From contig NC_087389.1 of the NCBI RefSeq assembly GCF_963675165.1, positions 6,310,621-6,374,620 of the forward strand: a stretch of DNA of 64,000 nt, given 5' to 3'. A program made the translations under genes and the position numbers. The notes under the pieces were generated by a model, which was not told where the DNA came from, made no database searches, and worked only from the letters and a program-made list of their open reading frames with translations. Of the stretch, positions 1 to 10,440 are shown in pieces. This DNA comes from Halichondria panicea (lineage: Eukaryota > Porifera > Demospongiae > Suberitida > Halichondriidae). Within the stretch, counting starts at the first letter, position 1. Each line of letters begins with the position of its first letter.

Positions 1-1852
1 CAGACTGTACAGCTGTCTCTAATGACAGTATGCCAGACACTCCAAGAGAGTTGTGGGATAAGCTCAGTGTTGTGAGGCTCGTACAAGATGTGTGCATGAA
101 TGAAGACATGATGTCAGTGAAGTTGTTATGCTCCAACCGAAGTAATTTTAAAGATGTAAAGGCAATGGAGGCTCTTTTGAATAGATCAGCAATACTTTCT
201 TCAGACAACTTGGTCTGTACAAGGGCTAAGTCATGGACTTGAAGTTTACCATATGCACTGGAAAGAATGTCAGTTAGTTCCTTCAACTGTTTATCGTTGG
301 CAAAATATCTTAATCTGATAACCAAATCACTTTCTTCAGCATGACGAAGGACATAGAAACAAGCTGCAAGGTCGAAAGGGTGGAGCTTGAGAATTTTTAA
401 TCCATAGTCTAATAGAAATTTCCCATAAATTTTGCAAACATTTGTTGAGAAGATAGGATCTAAAGATTCAAAAGCCAAATGACAAAAATGCCTGTTATGT
501 TTTTTAGCCACCAGAAATAGATCCATCAAACTATCATCCAAAGTGATCACCTTATCACTACGACTACCATTGTACTTACTAGCAAGACCAAACATAAATC
601 GCCCTACCATGTTGAACCGGCCACTATCAACACGAGCCTCAAAACTCGTCAATTTCTCCTCATTGGGTAGAGTAGCAAGATGGAGGGCAGCCAAGAACTC
701 CTGGATGGTCAGGTGAGCAAAGTGAAAAGACAGGCCATGACCAACAGGTAGAAGTGATCGTGCAGACTGCAACAGACCAAAGCACTGCAACTTGTCACCA
801 ACTTCGGGTAAGCGAGAGGACAAATCATCTTCTGAGAAAACCAGCTGATCTAGTAATAAGCATTCGTAGGCAAACTCACAAATCAACCAAAATGTGTTTT
901 GTAGATCATTGGGAATCTTGTCAAAGCTATTGAGGCCAATAGGACAATCAGGGAACTTCTTTTTAACATTGCGAAGGATAATGTTAAGAACAATTTGAGT
1001 GTACAGCTGAGTTAGCGTACGAGGAAGCTCTTGGTCTAAAGTGTGCCACAAGTTACAAACAATGGCGCAATTGAGGGGCACAGAACACACACTCTGAATG
1101 ACTGGGTTGTTCTCAAGCTGCTCGATAAGAGAAGAAGCTTTCTCTGGAAATCGCTCAAACTCTGATTCTATGTATTGCTTGATATTCTCCTCATTGAAGC
1201 CGACTACCTCAACCAAACGGTTGACAGAAAGAAGGTCGTGAAGAGGAGCTGAAGCAGAAGGTCGTGAGGTGAGGAGAACAGAAGCAAATGGAAGAACATC
1301 ACCGAAGAAAAGTTTGTAAAGAAAAGATACTTTGGAACGGTTTTCTTGACTGAGTTCGTCCCAGCCATCAGCTATGATGAGGATACCTTCTCCCTCTCTA
1401 TCCTCCAACTCTTCTATAACAGATGTGCGGATCCTCTCACTGGAGTGGAGAAGTTTGAACAGCTCAGCGAGACTTGTGGCAGAGGAAACTTCATTTTCTC
1501 TCAGTGGAAGCAACAGAACACAGTCGAATTGTGTCAGGATCTTTCCCTCTGCCCACCCTTCAGCAAGTATGGTACACAGTGTGGTTTTACCAATCCCAGC
1601 ATTGCCTTCAATAATGAGCTTCTTGACTGGTTTCTTGCCTTCTTCGACTTTGAATAGGTCGCCATGAAGAATCGGAGTACGACCATTAAGTGTGCCATGT
1701 TGTTGCAAGCCGGCTCTAAATCCTTCTTTCTTTTCAGCCTCCACTAACTGCAAGTTGACGAGCCTTTCTCCAGAAACTGGCGGCCATTGCTCTTCACGAT
1801 TTAAGGATCTCTCTCTATACTTTCGGCGAATGCTGGCAATGAATTTATCCAT
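1..1852 (-). CDS. NLR-type NACHT-LRR protein, 5' part (partial)
   Basis: About 617 codons are open without a stop from an ATG at 1852 to the left edge, so the 3' end is missing. The start reads MDKFIASIRRKYRERSL. A P-loop (GNAGIGKTT, about residues 83-91) and an acidic Walker B motif (LIIADGWDEL, about 157-166) define a NACHT ATPase; helical NACHT-associated sequence follows, and the last visible residues (LTTLSLSHNSLGVSG) look like the start of ribonuclease-inhibitor-type LRRs. Family knowledge: such proteins are intracellular immune sensors that oligomerise through NACHT. No CARD or Death domain is seen. The frame stays open upstream to about 1926, just after an AG preceded by a T-rich stretch, so an upstream exon carrying an effector domain is possible and the ATG at 1852 may be internal. 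NACHT call firm; start uncertain. Confidence 0.85.
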   Translation of the reverse strand, partial: MDKFIASIRRKYRERSLNREEQWPPVSGERLVNLQLVEAEKKEGFRAGLQQHGTLNGRTPILHGDLFKVEEGKKPVKKLIIEGNAGIGKTTLCTILAEGWAEGKILTQFDCVLLLPLRENEVSSATSLAELFKLLHSSERIRTSVIEELEDREGEGILIIADGWDELSQENRSKVSFLYKLFFGDVLPFASVLLTSRPSASAPLHDLLSVNRLVEVVGFNEENIKQYIESEFERFPEKASSLIEQLENNPVIQSVCSVPLNCAIVCNLWHTLDQELPRTLTQLYTQIVLNIILRNVKKKFPDCPIGLNSFDKIPNDLQNTFWLICEFAYECLLLDQLVFSEDDLSSRLPEVGDKLQCFGLLQSARSLLPVGHGLSFHFAHLTIQEFLAALHLATLPNEEKLTSFEARVDSGRFNMVGRFMFGLASKYNGSRSDKVITLDDSLMDLFLVAKKHNRHFCHLAFESLDPIFSTNVCKIYGKFLLDYGLKILKLHPFDLAACFYVLRHAEESDLVIRLRYFANDKQLKELTDILSSAYGKLQVHDLALVQTKLSEESIADLFKRASIAFTSLKLLRLEHNNFTDIMSSFMHTSCTSLTTLSLSHNSLGVSGILSLETAVQS

Positions 1853-1929
1853 TCTTACGTTTCGATCAATTGTCAATTGTTTACAGCGATAATTATACCA
1901 ACTAATTTTTGACCCGAGGTGAATTTCGA

Positions 1930-4900
1930 TCTAACGATAAAAGCAACAACAACCTAACGGAATGAGATTCGACTATAATAATAATTATACCTCTACATAC
2001 AAAAAAGGTCAGTAGATCCTAGATACAGTCATTGTCTGTCTATTATATATACAGAATATTTTGCTGGTGAAAAGCCTTTGCGAATGCCAAATCAGCAGAA
2101 AATTTGATCTAACTATTGCGTTCTGGCAAGGATCGTATGTATTTACTAGTTAATTTAGGTTTTGCGGATTTTATTGTTGCGAATTGAACAACCCTCGCAA
2201 AACATTATAGTAATACGGTAAGCAAAGAACACATTATTAGATTCTAGCTCTGTACTTATTCGATTTAAGGCGACCCTCGATCTTAGGCAATTTTTGACCT
2301 CTAAAAGTATAGCGTTGACAATAATTTTTTTATGTTGCGTCTTTAAATAGAGGTCAAACCATATCCTCGATTCCTGGCCGCTAGAAACCGCAATGTAATT
2401 TATAACTGCCTATAATCGAGGATAGTAACCTCCAATTAGAAGCGACCCTCTAAATGTGACACCAGGACTTCAACATAATTTTCAACCTCCAATAGAAATG
2501 ATCTCTGGCTTCGTAATTATGTTTAAGTGTTGCCTTATGAACCGAATATTAGATGTACAACATCCCATGGTTTAGGCAATAAAATAGACAATAAAAATAA
2601 TATCAGAGGGTCATTGTCTCCATGAACATATTCACTTTCTAATAGCTTGTCTGATTAGTTATGATTTACTGCGCTTACCAACTCAGTAGCTCAATTTGTG
2701 AAGGGCTCTTGTTCAACAAAGCAGAAGAGAGGCGTAGCTTGTAGGTTAACATGAGGGAATTCCTCATGCATGGCAGACACACCCAGACCCCAGCCAGGAC
2801 TATTCATGCACTTGCCAATTTCTTGACATACATATCACTCCAGGACAGGAAAATAACATCACAAGACAGTGAAGGGGTAGTACAAAATAAACAAGGTGTA
2901 TTATGTTCAGCTAAAAAATGCAACCATGCAAGGCATAATAGTTTTGTTACGTAGCTCGGTAAATACTTATAATTATATGCCAAACACAATTAATTATCCA
3001 TTTGCTATTTGTTCACAGTATTTAATCATAGATAGTTAAAAAAATAATAAACTGTTTGACCCAAGATTCATTTGTGTGATTAATGATCGATTTAACAGCT
3101 TCTGCAGTACACAACAGACAAAATTAAATATTAATTAATTTTTATCACGTCACACACTATATAATTAATAGCTACCAATTATATAGCTATTATAAGTATT
3201 TCAATTCAAAATTGGCGACACATGTAGCACACCATGCACTATGCACTGCTGCACTAACTGTTTCTTTGGTACATGTATCTATGCAAAATAATTATTTTGT
3301 AGATTTTATTTTCGAAGATATAGCAACACCTCGATCCTCTACCCCTGGTTCAAATGACTACACCCACTACAACAAAGTTACACATGTGCAGTATTATACA
3401 TTTATACATTACGCATGCCGGCCTGGAAAATAAAAGCAAAGAAACGCAATAGTCTCGATACAGTGTCAATGTCGAGCTTGACTCGCTTGGTAAGAGTCCT
3501 TTGTCACTGGCAGCTGGACCGGAGGGGAAGGGGGAGGGTCTTTAGATGAAATGATTGGATAGTGTGTAGTCCTGAAAGGAGACTTCTTCAATTGTTGCTA
3601 GTGTGTTAGTGACCTGCAGTACACAAGTGAGCCCCACCCAACGGAGATGCTCCTATGATGTGTGTGTGTGTGGGGGGGAGGGGAAGTAGGTGAGCACGGG
3701 TAACATACACATTGCGGCATATAATTATTTTCATGGGTATTAATGTCTGTGAATTTGAAAAAAATATGTTCGCGATTAAATTAGTAAAACCACATGCAAG
3801 TATAATTACCAAGCTATGTATAGTAGAATACTAGCAGAACGAGTGAAATCGCTTAAAATCTGAACTGTCGTTATTTCTACATACACAAAAATGTACAGCA
3901 ATTAAGGTTTATAAATTAATTATTATGACAGGATATATCTAACATCCAACACCAAAGGACCACTATTCATGACCGCTAGACCATACCTGTGTGTGTGCGT
4001 GTGTGGGATTGTGTGCGTGTGCTCATGATAACTATGAGTGCTCCCTCGGTATAGCCAGGCTTGAAGGACACCGTCAAGGGGACTTCCCCCTCTTGACCAC
4101 GCATGAACCCACTGCACAGAGGAAGATACACCACTGTTATAACGGCTTGCTAATGCCTCTCGCCATGTTATGCTTTTGCTCAAAAAATATTAGTGTTATA
4201 GTAGTTTCTACAACGAATTTTACATTGATTGGCTTACCAGTACCAGGACCTCAAGAAAGAGATTCTTCCATGCAGGATCTGGAGTTCAGTGTATATAACA
4301 TGATAATATCTATCATAACTGAGAACATCCACAGGAATAATTAAAGGGTGCATGTGTCCAAAGAGATCAAGTTCACAAATGGCTACTATATAGCTAGCTG
4401 TTTTAACAGATATTTTCTGACTCTTGTAGCTAACAAAAAGCTAGCGCTTTAGTGCAAGGCTAACTCATATGTTGAATAGAAAGTTTGTGCGAACAGATGA
4501 TGCTATGAAAGATTCTGAAGAGACTGCAACAACCTTCAATGCATGTGAGTCAAACTAGTCATAACTCGAGAAAGAAGCTTTAGTTCGCTAATCCACGAAT
4601 CAAAATCCAAGAGAACGTGGCTAGCCTATAGAAGCTGTTAGTTTTCGTCGCATTGCAACCGTTGAGCAGTTACAGCTGGAACACACACACACAGTTAGCT
4701 TTACTGTATCCCTCGTGCAGCTACGCCTCGAGGCATAATAATGTGAAGAGCCGTATTATTATAGAGGAACTACAAGATTGTCCCTAAAACTGCCGGGCAG
4801 ACTTGTGATTCTTTCAGAACAGCCGGTAATAATATAGAGCTCATGCAGGATAGACTTCTGGAGCATCTTCAGGCTCTTGCAAGAGACATAAGAATTAAGT

Positions 4901-5460
4901 AACCATATTATACATAGGAATGTGACACTATAATACTATAGCTAATGTTTCGCTTGGACAGTAAACACCGTCCCAGTAAACGTGGGAGACCTTAGCAATA
5001 AAATTATACATAAGTTTATCCACGCTGGATATATAATAGATCTAGTGGGTGGAAGCTCGCATGGCCTCCATGGTCCCCACCCTCACTTTCGCGATCATCC
5101 TTATGCCAGAGTTCTGCATGCAGCTAAACAACCACTAACCAGGTACACCTGCCGGGCCAATCGTGTGTGTGCCAGAAGGGAGGCAGGCCCTGTACAAACT
5201 GCCTTCCAGAATAAAGACGTACCAACCATCGCCCTATACATGCAGCTGCATGGAAGATGTTAAAGTTAACCATTCATGTCATTGCAAAGAAGCTCCACAG
5301 CATATTGCTTCCTTGCTTACATGCCCCCCGCCCCTCCCCCACACACACAGCTGTACAGAGATGACACAGCTGTACAGAGATGAGTTCTGTGTTCGCATTG
5401 TGCTGACGTATGCTGTCCAACACAAATGGTCACTGATAATAGTTACAGCTCACATTCTCT
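1930..5460. other. gene-poor region
   Basis: No convincing coding exon is seen. Open frames here are short and have no recognisable motif. It holds a MITE-like copy (2051-2221), degenerate dispersed-repeat sequence at about 2270-2480 (direct and inverted CTCGAT/ATCGAG motifs), and short CA/GT tracts near 3660, 3990-4020, 4680 and 5338. The base composition is AT-rich, with the recurrent TATAATTATA-like motif seen throughout the window. Confidence 0.5.
2051..2221 (-). mobile_element. MITE-like element, family A, copy 1
   Basis: This stretch is the reverse complement of most of the element at 28218-28416: it shares the segment around GCTGATTTGG, the CTTGCCAGAACGCAATAG core and the GTAATACGGTA end. 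The left terminus is less well preserved than the right one. No coding capacity is seen, so it is a non-autonomous, short inverted-terminal-repeat element. Confidence 0.6.
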
Positions 5461-5782
5461 GTGCATGGTGATGGGGCTACAGCTATATCTCTGTGGTGTG
5501 GTGATGGGGCTACAACTGTATCTCTGTGGTGATGGGGCTATATACAGCTATATCTCTGTGGTGATGGGGCTACAGCTATATCTCTGTGGTGATGGGGCTG
5601 TATCTCTGTGGTGATGGGGCTACAGCTGTATCTCTGTGGTGCCGGATGGGGCTACAGCTGTATCTCTGTGGTGCCGGATGGGGCTACAGCTATATCTCTG
5701 TGGTGATGGGGCTACAGCTATATCTCTGTGGTGATGGGGCTACAGCTATATCTCTGTGGTGATGGGGCTACAGCTATACTGC
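5461..5782. repeat. 28-bp minisatellite
   Basis: About eleven tandem copies of a 28-bp unit with core GATGGGGCTACAGCTATATC. Copies vary by insertion of GCCG or by partial deletion. The short open frames through it are by-products of the repeat. Confidence 0.9.
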
Positions 5783-6304
5783 CTCGCACATTGATAGTGA
5801 TTTGTAGTTCATGCTTTCCTCGTTTCATAGGATCTTGTGTTGGCCATGTTTACTTTACTGTTCTTTATTTTGCTGTTACAGAGACCATTCACAATTACAC
5901 TATCGTGATTCCTTTAATTGCTTCAGCCAGCTAGTTGTACGAATACTATATATGCAGCTTATAATTTTCTTTATTTTGATAATTACACGATTGATTGTGC
6001 AGCCCGTAAAATACTTAAAGGGAGAACTAAAAATTATGAACAAATGTAAACACAATGTCGTTAAATATAATTATATTGATTCCTGCGGGTAATTAAATTT
6101 GAGAAACACTACATATAATTATATATAACTAGCAATCCTGTTACATCACTTGCACACTGAATGCGATTTGAAAGAATTTCGTAACCTTACTGCGAAGAGT
6201 GACGTCAGTCATAAGAGAATCATCAAACACTAGCATAACTCTGCTATTTGGCGAGGGCATCTTATACGTGCATGCATGCAGTACACCACCGACGCAAAGA
6301 ACTA
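5783..6304. other. non-coding spacer
   Basis: AT-rich sequence between two minisatellites. Two overlapping frames of 68 and 93 codons are open but are rich in hydrophobic and cysteine codons without any family signature; I see no gene. Confidence 0.4.
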
Positions 6305-7153
6305 GCTAACAACCTGAGACCAAACCATGACAAAGGTACTAGCAGACAACCTGCGAGCAAACCATGACACTAGCAGACAACCTCAGACCAAATCATAACA
6401 AAGGTACTAGCAGTCAACCTGCGAGCAAACCATGACAAAGGTACTAGCAGTCAACCTGCGAGCAAACCATGACAAAGGTACTAGCAGTCAACCTGCGAGC
6501 AAACCATGACAAAGGTACTAGCAGACAACCTGCGAGCAAACCATGACAAAGGTACTAGCAGTCAACCTGCGACCAAACCATGACAAAGGTACTAGCAGAC
6601 AACCTGCGTGCAAACCATGACACTAGCAGACAACCTCAGACCAAACCTGACAAAGGTACTAGCAGACAACCTGCGAGCAAACCATGACAAAGGTACTAGC
6701 AGACAACCTCAGAGGAAACCATGACACTAGCAGACAACCTCAGACCAAACCATAACAAAGGTACTAGCAGACAACCTGCGAGCAAACCATGACAAAGGTA
6801 CTAGCAGTCAACCTGCGACCAAACCATGACAAAGGTATACTAGCAGACAACCTGCGAGCAAACCATGACACTAGCAGACAACCTCAGACCAAACCATGAC
6901 AAAGGTACTAGCAGACAACCTGGAGCAAGACAACCTGCCGAGCAAACCATGACACTAGCAGACAACCTCAGACCAAACCATGACAAAGGTACTAGCAGAC
7001 AACCTGGAGCAAACCATGCCGTGACACTAGCAGACAACCTCAGAGGAAACCATGACAAAGGTACTAGCAGACAACCTCAGAGGAAACCATGACAAAGGTA
7101 CTAGCAGACAACCTCAGAGCAAACCATGACAAAGGTACTAGCAGACAACCTCA
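6305..7153. repeat. 37-bp minisatellite
   Basis: More than twenty tandem copies of a unit reading roughly ACTAGCAGACAACCTGCGAG followed by CAAACCATGACAAAGGT. Many copies lack the AAAGGT hexamer and are 31 bp; the two lengths are interspersed. Variants CTGCGAGC, CTCAGACC and CTCAGAGG occur at the same place in the unit, so sub-families can be followed. Confidence 0.92.
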
Positions 7154-7630
7154 CGTCCGTATATACTGGATTCTATTTTTAGCATATCCATGCAGTCTCG
7201 TCGGATGAGTACGTACGGTACATAGTGAGTTGCATGCCCTCTTCTCTGTAGGTTAAAGTATAAGCACAACATTTTTGTGTGACAGATAATAAAAAATGCC
7301 TGCTATGGAGTTTTACATATATAGTTACATAAATCTGTGAATAAAACTAATTTATATTATTGGGATTCGTCTTCATGGAAACCCACAAGAAGGAAGGTCG
7401 TGGAGAACTTTCTCATGTGTTGATTGTATATATGGACGATCAAGGCAATACCTCAACAAAAATTAATTAATTATATCGGGAAAAAAATATCTGTTCACAG
7501 TTAGTCAAGGCAAAGGAAGACTGCTATCACCATATACATCAACAACTATTCACGCTACATCCACATCATATAGAGCACTGGCTCCACCACATCTTCTGCC
7601 ATGCAAGCACCCAGAAAGCCCACGTCTTAC
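7154..7630. other. spacer at left edge of the satellite
   Basis: Mostly unique AT-rich sequence. From about 7560 the minus strand would be the intron side of the exon-like block at 7631-7703. No gene recognised. Confidence 0.4.
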
Positions 7631-7703
7631 CCATAAGATAGTAGCGAGCGTTCTCCAGTATGCTAAGAGGAGTGGGACCAACAAGGCCCTCGTACACTGA
7701 CAA
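7631..7703 (-). pseudogene. exon-like block, possible ancestor of the 54-bp repeat
   Basis: On the minus strand this 73-bp block has an acceptor-like 5' boundary (AGTAGAACAG) and a strong donor-like 3' boundary (TATGG then GTAAGACG). It is open, reading LSVYEGLVGPTPLSILEN followed by ARYYLMG. The first 18 codons equal the 54-bp unit that is tandemly repeated across the next 13 kb; in those later copies the ARYYLMG part and the donor are lost. I do not recognise the protein family. It is either a relic exon of an otherwise lost gene or an exon of a gene I could not assemble. Confidence 0.4.
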
Positions 7704-9548
7704 CTGTTCTACTGTTTGGGAAGTATGCCATTCCTCGAAAAGAAACACGTGCCACTTCGAGGTTTATATTATAATAGGTGAGGGCATAGGACTAGATGTC
7801 GGCTTGCGATGGTCGATCCTATAACGAGAGAGTCGTTGATAACGTATGATTTAAAGGTATACGTGGCTTCCGGTAAACTATAATTATGGCCGCAGTGTCA
7901 TCACATCCAGGGGTAGGCAGAAGCAAAGGAAACACAACATTTTTGTAAGATGGAGTCTTGATATCCAAATCAGACGCGGGAGCAGAGGAGTCACTATGTA
8001 CACTTCGTGATGTATAGTTCAAAGAAGTTCGAAATATGGAAAAAGACGAGGTTACAGTAGAAATCTAAAAGTTGAACATTATAAAATAACGTCAGGCCAT
8101 AGGATGCCAAGTCGTATTACTATTATTATCACTTGGGCACTTGTCAAAAGAAAAATTAAAGAAAACTGCATGCCCTACTTGAACGAGGAGGTCGGATGTA
8201 GCACTGGTATAACTGATTATAATTATTTGCAGTTAGTATTGTAATTATTATGTAGACCTATAGCAAAAAATGTTTAGAGATAAATTGCGAATTTGCTATA
8301 TCGTATATTCAATGTTATAATTGTTATAAGATCGGGGAGAGCAAGGGTGATGCTGCCAAACTCACATATTAATTTTAAAAAGAGTAAATTATACTGTCAG
8401 AAATGTGCTTGCTTGCATATAGCACATGCAGCGGGAAGTAAAAGCATTTTTACCAAATGAAGATCAATAATAAATTACCACGTTCTCCAGTATGCTAAGA
8501 GCAGTGGGACCAACGAGGCCCTCGTACACTGACACGTTCTCCAGTATGCTAAGAGCAGTGGGACCAACGAGGCCCTCGTACACTGACACGTTCTCCAGTA
8601 TGCTAAGAGAAGTGGGACCAACGAGGCCCTCGTACACTGACACGTACTCCAGTATGCTAAGAGGAGTGGGACCAACGAGGCCCTCGTACACTGACACGTT
8701 CTCCAGTATGCTAAGAGGAGTGGGACCAACGAGGCCCTCGTACACTGACAACTGTTTGGGAAGTATATGCCATTCAAACACGTACCACTTTGAGATCTAG
8801 CGGCCTTGTTGGAAAAGTGCGGCTTTCCACTGATATGTCTCAAGACAAAATTCTTTAACTATAATTATGGCCGCGTATCATTACATCCAGGGGTAGGCAG
8901 AAGCAAAGGAAACACAACATTTTTGTAAGACAGAGTCTTGATATCCAAATCAGACGCGGGAGCAGAGATGAAGGCAAATGCCTAAGGTATATACTTAAAT
9001 ACGAGATGAAAACTTGCTGACTGAACTGCTTCCACATGCGGACGAGTGCACGAGTTGCAACGATACAAGGAGTCACTATAATTATACACTTTGTGGTGTA
9101 TATATAGTTCAAAGAAGTTAGAAATATGGAAAAAGACAAAGTATAGAGTTGAACATTATAAATGTCAGGCCATAGAGGATTCCAAGTTGTATCATTATCA
9201 CTTGGGCACTTGTCAAAAGAAAAATTAAAGAAAACTGCATGCCCTACTTGAACGAGGTCGGATGTAGCACTGGTATAACTGTATAGTCATTATAATTATT
9301 TGCAGTTAGTATTGTAATTATTGTGTAGACCTATAGCAAACAATGTTTAGAGATAAATTGCGAATTTGCTATATCGTATATTCAATGTTATAATTATAAG
9401 ATCGGGGAGAGCAAGGGTGATGCTGCCAAACTCGCATATTAATTTTAAAAGGAGTAAATTATACTGTCAGAAATGTGCTTGCTTGCATATAGCACATGCA
9501 GCGGGAAGTAAAAGCATTTTTACCAAATGAAGACCAATAATAAATTAC

Positions 9549-9873
9549 CACATTCTCCAGTATGCTAAGAGGAGTGGGACCAACGAGGCCCTCGTACACT
9601 GACACGTTCTCCAGTATGCTAAGAGGAGTGGGACCAACGAGGCCCTCGTACACTGACACGTTCTCCAGTATGCTAAGAGGAGTGGGACCAACGAGGCCCT
9701 CGTACACTGACACGTTCTCCAGTATGCTAAGAGGAGTGGGACCAACGAGGCCCTCGTACACTGACACGTTCTCCAGTATGCTAAGAGCAGTGGGACCAAC
9801 GAGGCCCTCGTACACTGACACGTTCTCCAGTATGCTAAGAGGAGTGGGACCAACGAGGCCCTCGTACACTGAC
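9549..9873. repeat. 54-bp minisatellite, six copies
   Basis: Six head-to-tail copies of the 54-bp unit with core CCAACGAGGCCCTCGTACAC. Copies differ mainly at one position (AGAGGAGTG versus AGAGCAGTG or AGAGAAGTG). Fifty-four is a multiple of three and the unit lacks stops in several frames, so the array is open in more than one frame on both strands. Confidence 0.95.
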
Positions 9874-10100
9874 AACTGTTTGGGACGTATGCCATTCCTC
9901 AAAGAGAAACACGTGCCACTTTGAGATATAGCGGCCTTGTTGGAAAAGTGCGGCTTTCCACTGATATGTCTCAAGACGAAATTCTTTAACTATAATTATG
10001 GCCTCAGTGTCATCACATCCAGGGGTAGGTGGGTATGCAGAAGCAAAGGAAACACAACATTTTTGTAAGACAGATTCTTGATATCCAAATCAGACGCGGG

Positions 10101-10440
10101 AGAGATCTTGGGTTAATTAATGGTGATCTGTTTTTTGTACCGTGGACCTGGTTTCACCATCATCTTACTATTGTGATGATGGTACCATCACTTGCCAGGT
10201 TAACGGGCCTACAATCTTCTGGCAGGCCATACCCTACATTAATACTCCAGTAGGGTATCTCGCTCGGGTAGGTTAAGGTCGTTTTTTCTTGAAAAGTGTA
10301 GTATAAAAAATCTCGTATCCCCCTTCCCTTTATGGAGCAGCCAAGAAACAGTGCCATTTAATCCTAGAGAGCATATCACTCCATTGCATGGACAACAACA
10401 ACTAGATCAGGCATATCAACATCGTTAATTACACATTATT
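10101..10440. repeat. inserted block, copy 1 (pair with 14979-15318)
   Basis: About 340 bp that most satellite units lack, starting AGATCTTGGGTTAATTAATG and containing a short inverted repeat (CATCATCTTAC...GTGATGATGG). A near-identical block lies 4,878 bp downstream. A short open frame with cysteines and a tryptophan runs through the second copy (DDGTITCQVNGSTIFWQ), vaguely like an immunoglobulin-type strand, but the frame is not kept in the first copy. Confidence 0.75.

Noticed and set aside
1346-1892. Three overlapping plus-strand frames of 66-103 codons
   Set aside because: They lie antisense to the NACHT coding frame and have no motif.
6840-7092. Frames on both strands in the 37-bp array
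   Set aside because: By-products of the tandem repeat; frame is lost whenever a 31-bp variant unit occurs.
10160-10357. 65-codon minus-strand frame, seen again at 15042-15239
   Set aside because: Its recurrence is explained by the segmental duplication inside the satellite; no domain recognised.
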